From positions 1,251,001-1,315,000 of the forward strand of contig NZ_CP085876.1 in the NCBI RefSeq assembly GCF_013284245.2: a stretch of DNA of 64,000 bases. The letters run 5' to 3'. Positions 42,865-51,787 of the stretch are shown in pieces (the first letter of the stretch is position 1; each line of letters starts with the position of its first letter). This DNA comes from Brevibacillus sp. DP1.3A (GTDB lineage: Bacteria > Bacillota > Bacilli > Brevibacillales > Brevibacillaceae). The notes below the pieces were generated by a model that saw only the letters and a list, made by a program, of their open reading frames with translations, ran no database searches and was not told the DNA's origin. The position numbers and the translations under genes are program-made.

Positions 42865-43459
42865 ATGTTGTTGACACAAGAAAATGAGCTGTCGGGCTTT
42901 GTTACCAAGATTTTCCTAGGGGGTAACCTGTTTGCCCTTGCTTTGATAGACAGCGGGGAAATGATTTCATTCATTCAAACTGTCATGCAGAAGGGCTCTG
43001 TAGCGGGTATGGTAATAGTGATTGCCTTTGCCTTATCAACACATTCTGTTGGCAAAGCTGTTCCCAGGATTGGTGCTAAGTGCTGTTAGTATGTTACTGC
43101 TTCTTGCAGAGGGAGTATGGTTTTTACAGCTTTCCCCTGCCTTTCTCTTACTTGCCATCGTGTGTGGAATTCCTGGGCTGATTTTTATCAACCTGATCGG
43201 AATCATGGTGGATTTACAGTTGCCTAAGCTGCGCTGGAGCTCCGAACAAGAGGCCGTCAAGCAAAATCTCAATCCCCCTTTCCCGCTGGTAATAGGCCTT
43301 ATGGCAGGTGGCCTAGTCGTCCTCGCCAGTTTTTCGCTTGGGATATCCATGTTAGGGACCACTCTTGGGATTATTGTCCTGTTCACTCTCATCAACATTT
43401 TCTTATATCGGTTGCTTCTGACCAAGGGACCAGGATGGTTAGAGCAGATTGAAGGATAG
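42865..43459 (+). pseudogene. ABC-2-type exporter permease, internally deleted and frameshifted
   Basis: Two frames carry pieces of one membrane protein. Bases 42865-43020 encode ELSGFVTKIFLGGNLFALAL and SVAGMVIVIAF. From 43022 a second frame, directly preceded by a stop codon, encodes LPLPYQHILLAKLFPGLVLS, GIMVDLQLPKLRWSSEQEA and three to four helices to the end. The second part is the normal C-terminal half of the Firmicute ABC exporter permeases with the D-x-x-x-P-K-L-x-W motif. About 20 codons appear lost at the junction. It is the probable partner of the cut ATPase at 41167. Confidence 0.75.
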
Positions 43460-43487
43460 TCAGCGTATAGAGAAAAAGGATATAATT

Positions 43488-43517
43488 GGGCCGCTACTAC
43501 AAAGTGCGGCTCTTTTT
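43488..43517 (+). terminator. Rho-independent terminator
   Basis: GCCGC / GCGGC with an 11-base loop is followed by TCTTTTT. It ends the former ABC permease transcript. Confidence 0.75.
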
Positions 43518-43688
43518 CATTTGTTTTGAAAAAGTATAACAAAGTCCCGTTTTCATCCCGATACAAGAAAGGGAGAGATCAGACCCAGGAAAATAGACCA
43601 ATATGGCAGGAATGGATGCTACTGGGGACGAATTCCAAAAAAAGGGAGTAAGGAAATGATCATGGTAAGAGAGGAGTTATCGTAAGTC

Positions 43689-44810
43689 ATGGTAAAGCGT
43701 TTTGCTATCGTTTTTCTCTTGGCACTGCTAGTGGTGCAAAGCGTTTTTTCAGGGAGTGCGAATGCGGCTGCACCTGGTATGTATACGGACATACAGGGAC
43801 ATTGGGCGCGTGAGCAAATCAACGAAATGGCGGATTTGGGCATCGTAAAGAGGAAGGGATATCAGCCTTTTTACCCAAACAAGCCAGTTACTCGAGGCGA
43901 AGCTTTGGCTATGTTGAATCGCGTATTTGAGACGGTATATGGACCGATTGAAAAGCCACAACGCAAGCCAAACCTGGATCAACGCTATCTACTCCGGGGG
44001 GAAGTAGATCAACTGCTGAGCAATCTAAAGACCATGATGAAAATCGAAACGGACGATCTGGGCAAGTTTGATCCAGGAGACCGGATGCTGTACTATCTAT
44101 ATTTGGCTGAAACCGGGCACCTGATGAAAAAGCAAGAGAAGGAAAATCCGGACTGGTGGATGTCCAGTGCCGGGATGCAGTGGCCATTGACGAGAGAAGA
44201 GGCCAGCTTGATGCTGTTTCATATGCTGGCACCACAAAAATTCCGCACAGCCAACATTAAACCACAAGATACAGTCTCTTTCTTTAACAGCCATTACGAA
44301 TGGAAGCGCGACCGATTCTATCGGGATACATATTCACCGTACCCACTGGCGATCCGGGAATTCAATCTGTTTCTGACGGACAAGACCTTTTCTCCGAATA
44401 AGATCCTGACGCGTGCAGAATATGTCGTTGTGATGGATCGACTGATTGATTATTACCGGATGGATGCAGCTTCGCAGTTCCGTGGTTCACCTGCGAATCA
44501 GCAGCACATCGCGCAGGTGAATTTACGAGCAGCGAATTTGGCGTACGAAACCAAAAATCAGAAGCAGCTGTCTGTGCTCTTTACAGATGATGCACTCAAA
44601 AGCATGGCAAAGCTGGAACAAGTGCCCACGTACAACGGACCAGTAAAAGTATCGGTCAAGGCTGACGAAAACATTTCAAAAGCCCTCTGGGTGATTGCTC
44701 ATTATTTAGACCCGAAAAACGGTGACTTCCAGATTGAATACCGATTGGAAGCAGACGCGTCCAACGCTTACGGACGCAAGATCACCACGCTGATTTACTC
44801 GCAAAAATAG
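43689..44810 (+). CDS. Exported SLH-domain protein
   Basis: The 373-residue protein has a signal peptide (RFAIVFLLALLVVQSVFSGSANA). An SLH repeat follows (MYTDIQGHWAREQINEMADLGI, then PNKPVTRGEALAMLNRVFE). A second degenerate SLH-like stretch is near 155-175 (WPLTREEASLMLFHML) and a third near 225-250 (FSPNKILTRAEYVVVMDRLI). SLH units tether proteins to pyruvylated wall polymers. The C-terminal 110 residues (QLSVLFTDDALKSMAKLEQV) resemble an NTF2-like fold. GAGGAG is 12 bases before ATG. Confidence 0.88.
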   Translation: MVKRFAIVFLLALLVVQSVFSGSANAAAPGMYTDIQGHWAREQINEMADLGIVKRKGYQPFYPNKPVTRGEALAMLNRVFETVYGPIEKPQRKPNLDQRYLLRGEVDQLLSNLKTMMKIETDDLGKFDPGDRMLYYLYLAETGHLMKKQEKENPDWWMSSAGMQWPLTREEASLMLFHMLAPQKFRTANIKPQDTVSFFNSHYEWKRDRFYRDTYSPYPLAIREFNLFLTDKTFSPNKILTRAEYVVVMDRLIDYYRMDAASQFRGSPANQQHIAQVNLRAANLAYETKNQKQLSVLFTDDALKSMAKLEQVPTYNGPVKVSVKADENISKALWVIAHYLDPKNGDFQIEYRLEADASNAYGRKITTLIYSQK

Positions 44811-44816
44811 GACAGA

Positions 44817-44850
44817 AAATGGGGCACTGGACAACTGGATGCCCCTTTTC
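44817..44850 (+). terminator. Rho-independent terminator of the SLH gene
   Basis: GGGGCA / TGCCCC with a 13-base loop and a flanking AAAT...TTTTCTTTT. Confidence 0.8.
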
Positions 44851-44871
44851 TTTTCTTTCGTGAAGTGACGA

Positions 44872-44900
44872 TTGCAACTGACAGAATTTTCGATTACAAT
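44872..44900 (+). promoter_or_regulatory. Candidate sigma-A promoter of fadNAE
   Basis: TTGCAA (44872-44877) and TACAAT (44895-44900) are separated by 17 bases. Transcription from here gives a leader of about 260 bases that passes through the FadR-type operator at 44994. A second, weaker promoter closer to the operator cannot be excluded. Confidence 0.6.
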
Positions 44901-44993
44901 AAAAACTGAACGGTGATTCAGTTGGTGGGAGCGTAGCATCTCCGGGCATGTAACACAGCCAAAACGTGGGATGTCATTTTTTAACCCACATAC

Positions 44994-45011
44994 TGAATGA
45001 GCATTCATTCA
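44994..45011. promoter_or_regulatory. FadR-type operator upstream of fadN
   Basis: TGAATGAGCATTCATTCA is a perfect 7-4-7 palindrome matching the TetR-family FadR consensus of Bacillus (TGAATGA-N4-TCATTCA). It predicts repression of the fatty-acid degradation operon relieved by long-chain acyl-CoA. The rest of the 44811-45169 gap has no gene. Confidence 0.88.
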
Positions 45012-45169
45012 ACGGGAGACATGTGCTGATGTACACAGGAATATCTATGGAGAAAGTAGAAGTTTTAAAAATGATCTGCTAGTCTGAATATTGGGTATTC
45101 ACTGTTGCGAGGCCATTCTTTTGACCATGAATAAGCCATGACTAGGTTTTTAAAAAGGAGGATTTGGAG

Positions 45170-47578
45170 ATGGAACGCAAAATTCGCAAGGCGGCAGTTC
45201 TCGGTTCAGGCGTCATGGGCGCTGGGATCGCAGCACATTTAGCCAACGTCGGTATTCCCACTTATTTACTGGACATCGTGCCGCGTGAATTGACAGCAGA
45301 AGAGAGTAACAAAGGACTTACTTTGTCTGATAGCGTGGTGAAAAACCGGATAGCACAAGCGGGCCGTGACCGACTTTTGAAGGAGAAGCCGGCGCCGCTC
45401 TACGATAAAAAGAACATCGACCTGATTACAGTTGGTAACTTCGAAGACCATCTCTCTTGCTTGAGCGAGGTCGATTGGATTATTGAGGTAGTTGTCGAGA
45501 ACATCGAGGTGAAGAAGAGCGTCTTCGCTATGGTAGAAGCGCATCGCAAGCCAGGGACAATCGTGTCTTCCAATACGTCCGGTGTTTCTATCAACGAAAT
45601 GGCAGAGGGACGCTCTGATGACTTCCGCAAGCATTTCCTCGGCACACACTTTTTTAACCCACCGCGCTACTTGAAACTGTTGGAGCTGATCCCAGGTCTA
45701 GATACAGACCCGCAAGTCATCTCTTTCATGAAGCATTTTGGTGAGCACGTGCTCGGAAAAGGAATGGTCGTTTGCAAGGATACGCCTAACTTCATCGCTA
45801 ATCGCATCGGTACATATGGATTGCAGGTTTCGATCCACGAAATGGTGCGACTGGGGCTTGGGGTAGATGAGGTAGATGCGTTGACAGGACCAGTCATCGG
45901 CCGTCCGAAGAGCGCTACGTTCCGCACACTCGATGTCGTCGGACTTGATACGTACGTGCATGTGGCGGGTAACGTCAGGAACAAAAGCACGGATGAGCAG
46001 GAGCGCTCGGTTTTTGAAGTGCCGGAGTTCGTTCTGCAAATGGTGGAGAAAAGATGGATCGGGCAAAAGGCTGGTCAAGGCTTTTTCAAGCAGGTGAAGA
46101 CGGAGAAAGGCAAAGAGATTATGGCACTGTCGGTTGACACGCTGGAATACCGACCAAGTGTGAGGCCGAAGTTCGCTTCCCTCGAAACAGCCAAAACAGC
46201 CAAGACATTGCCTGAGAAGTTGAGAGCGCTCGTATACGGCAAGGACAAGGGCAGTGAGTTTGTCTGGAGTGTTTTCAAAAAGGTACTGCTGTACTCTGCT
46301 GAAAAGGCTCATGAGATCGCAGACGATATCGTCTCTGTTGACCAGGCCATGAAGTGGGGCTTCGGCTGGGAGATGGGGCCGTTCGAAACATGGGATGCCA
46401 TCGGTCTCGAAAAGTCAGTGGCAAAAATGCGTGAGGAAAACGAGAAGATTCCGGCACTCGTTGAGGAGCTGCTCGCGAGTGGGAAAACCTCCTTCTATCA
46501 AAAAGAACAAGGGAAGCGCAGCGTGTTTTCCATCGGAGGCATCTACAAAGACGTCGAAGAGAGCAAGGAAAACATCAACTTGGCAGCACTTAAGGAGCAA
46601 GGCAAGCTGATCAAGAAAAATGCGGGTGCTGCCTTGATCGATTTGGGCGATGGAGTCGCATGTCTGGAATTCACCTCCCCGCACAATGCACTTGGGATGG
46701 ATGTCTTGAACATGGCAAGTCAGGCGGCAGAGGAAGTGCAAAAGAACTTCGCTGGTCTGGTCATCGGTAATCAAGGCAAAAACTTCTGCGTCGGGATGAA
46801 TCTCGCAATGGCGTTGATGGAAGCACAGGATGAGAATTGGCTGGAGCTCGACATGCTCGTCTCGAATTTCCACAAAACAGCACGGGCTCTGCGCTACATG
46901 CATCGTCCAGTCGTCGCAGCACCGTTCGGCATGACGCTGGGTGGCGGTGTCGAGGTGGTCTATCTCGCGGATCGTGTACAGGTATCGGCAGAGACGTACC
47001 TTGGACTGGTAGAGGTGGGAGTAGGGCTTCTGCCAGGTGGCGGAGGAACGAAGGAGATGCTGTTCCGAGCAATGGAAAACGTTCCAGAGGGAGGCAGCAT
47101 GCCAGTTGATCCTTTCCCATTCGTGGCGAAGGCGTTTGAAGCCATTGCTATGGCAAAGGTATCTACGAGTGGTCAGGAAGCCATCAATCTGGGGTACTTG
47201 CGACCGACTGACCGCATCAGCGTGAATGCTGATCATCTGCTATACGATGCGAAGCAGCTGGTGCTTGCGATGGATAAAGAGGGCTACACGCCGCCAGCGC
47301 CACGCAAAATTCGCGTCATTGGAGAAACGGGTTATGCGAACCTGCGCCAAAATATTTATGCCATGAAGAAAAGCGGATATATTTCCGAGCATGATGAGCT
47401 GATTGCAAGCAAAGTTGCCTATGTCATGTCTGGTGGTAACGTGCCTGCGGGTACAGAAGTGACAGAAAGCTACATTCTGGAGCTGGAAAAGCAAGCGTTC
47501 CTCGAACTGATCAAGACACCGAAAAGCCAGCAACGGATGCAGCACATGCTGACCAAAAACAAGCCTTTGCGTAACTAG
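45170..47578 (+). CDS. fadN: 3-hydroxyacyl-CoA dehydrogenase / enoyl-CoA hydratase
   Basis: The 802-residue fused enzyme performs the hydration and NAD-linked dehydrogenation steps of beta-oxidation. The dehydrogenase is N-terminal (RKAAVLGSGVMGAGIAAHLA, then NTSGVSINEM and GTHFFNPPRYLKLLE). The crotonase domain is C-terminal (GLVIGNQGKNFCVGMNL, MTLGGGVEVVYLAD, GLLPGGGGTKEM). This domain order is that of B. subtilis FadN. ATG 45170 lies eight bases after GGAGG. It heads fadN-fadA-fadE. Confidence 0.97.
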   Translation: MERKIRKAAVLGSGVMGAGIAAHLANVGIPTYLLDIVPRELTAEESNKGLTLSDSVVKNRIAQAGRDRLLKEKPAPLYDKKNIDLITVGNFEDHLSCLSEVDWIIEVVVENIEVKKSVFAMVEAHRKPGTIVSSNTSGVSINEMAEGRSDDFRKHFLGTHFFNPPRYLKLLELIPGLDTDPQVISFMKHFGEHVLGKGMVVCKDTPNFIANRIGTYGLQVSIHEMVRLGLGVDEVDALTGPVIGRPKSATFRTLDVVGLDTYVHVAGNVRNKSTDEQERSVFEVPEFVLQMVEKRWIGQKAGQGFFKQVKTEKGKEIMALSVDTLEYRPSVRPKFASLETAKTAKTLPEKLRALVYGKDKGSEFVWSVFKKVLLYSAEKAHEIADDIVSVDQAMKWGFGWEMGPFETWDAIGLEKSVAKMREENEKIPALVEELLASGKTSFYQKEQGKRSVFSIGGIYKDVEESKENINLAALKEQGKLIKKNAGAALIDLGDGVACLEFTSPHNALGMDVLNMASQAAEEVQKNFAGLVIGNQGKNFCVGMNLAMALMEAQDENWLELDMLVSNFHKTARALRYMHRPVVAAPFGMTLGGGVEVVYLADRVQVSAETYLGLVEVGVGLLPGGGGTKEMLFRAMENVPEGGSMPVDPFPFVAKAFEAIAMAKVSTSGQEAINLGYLRPTDRISVNADHLLYDAKQLVLAMDKEGYTPPAPRKIRVIGETGYANLRQNIYAMKKSGYISEHDELIASKVAYVMSGGNVPAGTEVTESYILELEKQAFLELIKTPKSQQRMQHMLTKNKPLRN

Positions 47579-47596
47579 GGAGAGGGAGGGATAACG

Positions 47597-48775
47597 ATGA
47601 GAGAAGCAGTTATTGTCGCGGGCGCCCGTACCGCTATCGGTAAATCGAAAAAAGGAAGTCTCAAGGATTTTCACCCAGTCGATATGGGAGCCGCAGTTGT
47701 AAGCGACCTGTTGCGCCGCGTGCCACAGCTCGATCCGGCTGATATCGAGGATATTATCCTGGGGACGGCTGTACCGGAAGCTGAGCAAGGCATGAATATG
47801 GCTCGCCTGATCGGACTGCGTGCCGGATTGCCGACAAATGTATCGGGAATCACGATCAATCGCTTTTGCTCCTCCGGTTTGCAGACGATTGCTTACGCTG
47901 CTCAGCAGATCATGGTCGGTAGCTCCGATGTAGTTGTCGCTGGCGGGGTGGAGAGCATGAGTCTGGTGCCAATGCTCGGTCACAAAATCGCACTCAATCC
48001 GACTTTGGTAGAAACGAAGCCAGAAGCGTACATGAGCATGGGTCATACGGCAGAAGAAGTAGCGAAGAGGTACAACATTTCTCGTGAGGATCAGGATGCT
48101 TTTGCTCTGCAAAGCCATCAGCGTGCGACGGCTGCGATTGCTTTAGGGAAATTCCAGGATGAAATCGTACCATTGACAGTCAAGCAGCATTTTGTAGATG
48201 AAGCTGGCAAGGTTCACGTCCAGGAACGTGTTTTCGACAAGGATGAAGGAGCGCGCTCGGACACGACGATGGAGGCACTCGCCAAGCTCAGGCCGGTCTT
48301 TCATGTGCAAGGTAGCGTAACAGCAGGAAACTCCTCGCAAACGAGCGACGGCGCGGCGGCAGTTCTCGTGATGTCTGCCGAAAAAGCAGCCGAGCTGGGT
48401 GTCGAGCCGATTGCCAAGTTCCGTTCCTTTACGGTTGGCGGCGTAGACCCTGATGTCATGGGGATTGGTCCGGTTGTCGCGATTCCAAAAGCATTGAAGC
48501 TAGCGGGAATCAGCTTGGAGGATGTCGATCTGTTTGAGTTAAACGAAGCGTTCGCTTCTCAATCGATTGCCGTCATTCGCGAGCTGGGACTCGATCCTGA
48601 AAAGGTCAATGTAAATGGTGGGGCAATCGCATTAGGGCATCCGCTCGGTTGCAGTGGTGCCAAGCTGACCGTCCAGCTTTTGAACGAAATGAAGCGCAGA
48701 GGCGGAAAATATGGAGTCGTTACGATGTGTATCGGTGGTGGAATGGGAGCAGCTGGCGTTTTTGAGATGATCTAA
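47597..48775 (+). CDS. fadA: Acetyl-CoA C-acyltransferase (3-ketoacyl-CoA thiolase)
   Basis: The 392-residue thiolase cleaves 3-ketoacyl-CoA. The nucleophile is Cys91 in [15 protein letters not shown]. The C-terminal signatures are [19 protein letters not shown] with the catalytic His and [14 protein letters not shown] with the second Cys. It lies 18 bases after fadN in the same operon. Confidence 0.97.
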   Translation: MREAVIVAGARTAIGKSKKGSLKDFHPVDMGAAVVSDLLRRVPQLDPADIEDIILGTAVPEAEQGMNMARLIGLRAGLPTNVSGITINRFCSSGLQTIAYAAQQIMVGSSDVVVAGGVESMSLVPMLGHKIALNPTLVETKPEAYMSMGHTAEEVAKRYNISREDQDAFALQSHQRATAAIALGKFQDEIVPLTVKQHFVDEAGKVHVQERVFDKDEGARSDTTMEALAKLRPVFHVQGSVTAGNSSQTSDGAAAVLVMSAEKAAELGVEPIAKFRSFTVGGVDPDVMGIGPVVAIPKALKLAGISLEDVDLFELNEAFASQSIAVIRELGLDPEKVNVNGGAIALGHPLGCSGAKLTVQLLNEMKRRGGKYGVVTMCIGGGMGAAGVFEMI

Positions 48776-48801
48776 TTTTAAAATAAGGGAGAGGGATAGT
48801 A

Positions 48802-50580
48802 ATGGCAGAAACAAAAGATTTGATCCGCGGTGGAAGCTTTTTGATCGATGCAGGTTCAGCTGATGATGTATTCGTGCCAGAAGAATACACCGACGAGCAA
48901 AAGATGATTGCCAAGACGACGGAGGATTTCGTCAACAATGAAGTTCGTCCTCATCTGGAAGAGCTTGAAAACCACCAATTTGATATTTCGGTTCGTCTGT
49001 TGAAGGAAGCAGGGGAGCTCGGTCTGTTGGCTGGAGATGTTCCGGAGAAATACGAGGGACTGGGGCTGGATAAAGTCAGCACTGCACTCGTAACAGAGAA
49101 GTTCTCGCTGGCTCGCGGCTTTGCGCTCAGCTACGGCGCCCATGTCGGTATCGGGTCACTGCCGATCGTGTACTTTGGAAACGAGGAACAAAAACAGCGT
49201 TACCTGCCTGATCTGGCGTCTGGAAAACGAATCGCTGCCTACTGCCTGACAGAGCCAGGCTCTGGCTCAGATGCGCTGGGTGCGAAAACGACAGCGACAC
49301 TCTCCGCAGATGGCACGCACTATATTCTCAACGGAGAGAAGCAATGGATCACAAACGCTGGCTTTGCTGATGTGTTTATCGTATACGCGAAAATTGATGG
49401 CGAGAAATTTACAGCCTTTATCGTCGAGCGCACATTCCCAGGTGTTTCGTTTGGACCGGAAGAGAAGAAGATGGGGATCAAATGCTCCTCGACACGTACG
49501 GTCATTTTGCAAGATGTACCTGTGCCGGTAGACAATCTGCTCGGTGAGTCTGGGAAAGGTCACGTGATCGCGTTCAACATCTTGAACGTTGGTCGTTACA
49601 AGCTCGCGGTGGGCGCAGTCGGCTCCGCGAAAAAAGCAGTGGAACTCGCGACAAACTACGCAAAAGAGCGTAAGCAGTTCAAAACGCCAATTGCCAACTT
49701 TACCTTAATCAAAAACAAACTGGCGAACATGGCAGTGAAAACGTATGCGGCTGAAAGCTCCGTCTATCGGACAGTGGGTCTGTTCGATACAGCGCTGACT
49801 CGCTTGGGTGAAAAAGCGGATGATGGCGCGGAGGTTGCGAAGGCGATTGCGGATTATGCAATTGAATGCTCGATCAATAAAGTATTTGCCACTGAGGTTT
49901 TGGATTACTGCGTGGACGAAGGCGTGCAAATCCACGGTGGATACGGCTTTATGTCCGAGTATGAGATCGAGAACATGTACCGTGACTCTCGGATTAACCG
50001 TATTTTCGAAGGAACGAACGAAATCAACCGCATGCTCATCCCAGATACGCTCGTGAAAAAGGCGATGAAAGGCGAACTGCCACTCATGCAAGCAGCAGGC
50101 AGCCTGCAAGCAGAGCTGATGAGCTATTATCCAGAAGAGATTGAAGATGCACCTTTAGCTATGGAGAAGCATCTGATCAACATCACGCGCAAAATCATTT
50201 TGATGGTGGCTGGTTCTGCGTTGATGAAATACCAACAGGAGATGTCCAAAGAACAGGAGCTCTTGGCATTCGCGGCTGATATGCTGATCGAGCTGTATGC
50301 AATGGACAGCATCGTGAAGCGTACCGAGAAAGCAATGGCGGCACATGGCATCGAAGCCGAGCAGCAAAAGCTGGAAATGACCGCTGTGTATGTACATGAG
50401 GCATTCGACCGTATCGAAGGCTGGGCGAAGGAAGCATTGGCAACGATGGAAGAGGGCGACGAGCTTCGTCTACGCCTCTCGATCCTGAAAAAGCTGACCC
50501 GCCGCACGCCGATCAATACGGTGGCACTCAAACGTTCGATTGCGGATCGTGTTATCGAAGCGGGAGCATATGTGGTATAG
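48802..50580 (+). CDS. fadE: Acyl-CoA dehydrogenase
   Basis: The 592-residue FAD enzyme does the first oxidation of beta-oxidation. It has AYCLTEPGSGSDALGAKTTA, GEKQWITNAGFADVFIVYAK and the C-terminal QIHGGYGFMSEYEIENMYRD, RINRIFEGTNEINRMLI. The extra C-terminal helical region (about 400-592) is that of the long VLCAD-like FadE of Bacillus. It is the last gene of fadNAE and is followed by a strong bidirectional hairpin. Confidence 0.96.
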   Translation: MAETKDLIRGGSFLIDAGSADDVFVPEEYTDEQKMIAKTTEDFVNNEVRPHLEELENHQFDISVRLLKEAGELGLLAGDVPEKYEGLGLDKVSTALVTEKFSLARGFALSYGAHVGIGSLPIVYFGNEEQKQRYLPDLASGKRIAAYCLTEPGSGSDALGAKTTATLSADGTHYILNGEKQWITNAGFADVFIVYAKIDGEKFTAFIVERTFPGVSFGPEEKKMGIKCSSTRTVILQDVPVPVDNLLGESGKGHVIAFNILNVGRYKLAVGAVGSAKKAVELATNYAKERKQFKTPIANFTLIKNKLANMAVKTYAAESSVYRTVGLFDTALTRLGEKADDGAEVAKAIADYAIECSINKVFATEVLDYCVDEGVQIHGGYGFMSEYEIENMYRDSRINRIFEGTNEINRMLIPDTLVKKAMKGELPLMQAAGSLQAELMSYYPEEIEDAPLAMEKHLINITRKIILMVAGSALMKYQQEMSKEQELLAFAADMLIELYAMDSIVKRTEKAMAAHGIEAEQQKLEMTAVYVHEAFDRIEGWAKEALATMEEGDELRLRLSILKKLTRRTPINTVALKRSIADRVIEAGAYVV

Positions 50581-50596
50581 CTCTAAATAGTAAACG

Positions 50597-50632
50597 GGAA
50601 AAGGAGCAAAGTTCAGGCTTTGCTCCTTTTCC
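50597..50632. terminator. Bidirectional terminator between fadE and ger operon 2
   Basis: GGAAAAGGAGCAAAG / CTTTGCTCCTTTTCC is a perfect 15-bp stem with a 6-base loop and internal A/T runs, so it can end transcripts from both sides. Confidence 0.88.
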
Positions 50633-50634
50633 AT

Positions 50635-51786
50635 TTAACGAACTTGTTTCACCTTCGAAATTCCGCCATCGTAAATCGTCACTTTGACGTTCACCGCCCC
50701 CAGAGAAGACGGCTGAAGCGGTAGTGCCCCATTTTGCTGCATCCGTTTCCATTCTTGCGGATATTTGCGATAAAGGGTGTGACCGAGCTGGAGCGTGTCC
50801 ATCTGCTGCTTCCGTCCTTTTTCGTATAGCCCCCGAATCTGCTCTTCGATTTTTTTCGCGGCTTCTTTTTCGATTTCCCGAACAGGGCTGATGTGATGGT
50901 ATTGCGGTATGAAGCCGAGCAGTTCTACATCAATCTGAAACGTGACCTGATTGTCTCGCAGCAGCGGCTGTATCTTTACTTTTGGTTTTTGCAGGACGAG
51001 ATTTGCGAGAGGCTGCTTGCCCTTCTTCAAAGTCAGTAATGATCGATTCGTATGCTTGTCTAACCAGCGCAATCCGAGCAGCTCAGAGCGCGGCCAGCAT
51101 CCCTTGACCTCCTTGTTTTGCAGCATGCAGGCACCGGTTGTTTTAAGCTGGGGTAAAGGTTTGTTGTCCTCCGACCAGGTCTTTCTGTTAATAGAGAGCA
51201 TTGGCAAATAGACGACCTTGTTCGGCTCATCTCTTTTGCTGACAAATTGAAACAGCTTCATCGGGTAAATCACCGAGTTTTGCTTGTGAAGATCCTGTGG
51301 ATTGGACAACTGCGAGTAAATGACAGGCTGTTTGAAGACTTGCTTGGGCGTAAGAATATCCATCAGTGGATCTTTGGTTGCATATGTCCAGATCGTGTAA
51401 CGAAATTCGTAAAACCGATCGAGCTCATCGATGACCTGATCGAGAAGCGGGGATTTCAATACTTGTTCACTGAGAACCAGAGAGCGTATATGACTCCATG
51501 TCATTTGCTCTTGATTTGCGGGATAGAGACTAAAGAGTGCGCTCACAAAAGAATCGCCGCTTCCTTTTGCAATGGCCACCCCGCTTGTAGACCGTTCTCC
51601 TCCCGCTTCTTGTTTGGCGATGGTAGAGAAGCTCAATATTTGGGCGTACACCTCGAATTTATTGTCAACAAAATCGACCCCAAGCGCATTGACATAAAGC
51701 AGATTCTCAATTTCTCGCGCGTTCCAGCAGCCACTTAGCAGGAGCGGAAGGAGGAGGAGGGCAGCTATTGCGCGGATGCGAGCCAT
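50635..51786 (-). CDS. Ger(x)C-family spore germination lipoprotein (ger operon 2, C subunit)
   Basis: The 383-residue lipoprotein has signal peptide and lipobox IRAIAALLLLPLLLSGC followed by WNAREIENLLYVNALGVDFV, the Ger(x)C hallmark. ATG 51786 lies one base past the A-subunit stop, with GGAAGG nine bases upstream; a longer in-frame ATG at 51924 lies inside the A gene. It is the last gene of operon 2. Confidence 0.94.
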   Translation of the reverse strand: MARIRAIAALLLLPLLLSGCWNAREIENLLYVNALGVDFVDNKFEVYAQILSFSTIAKQEAGGERSTSGVAIAKGSGDSFVSALFSLYPANQEQMTWSHIRSLVLSEQVLKSPLLDQVIDELDRFYEFRYTIWTYATKDPLMDILTPKQVFKQPVIYSQLSNPQDLHKQNSVIYPMKLFQFVSKRDEPNKVVYLPMLSINRKTWSEDNKPLPQLKTTGACMLQNKEVKGCWPRSELLGLRWLDKHTNRSLLTLKKGKQPLANLVLQKPKVKIQPLLRDNQVTFQIDVELLGFIPQYHHISPVREIEKEAAKKIEEQIRGLYEKGRKQQMDTLQLGHTLYRKYPQEWKRMQQNGALPLQPSSLGAVNVKVTIYDGGISKVKQVR

Positions 51787-51787
51787 G

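Noticed and set aside
45698..46312. Long minus-strand frames within fadN
   Set aside because: They are antisense shadows of a gene with strong codon bias; no ribosome sites and no domain resemblance.
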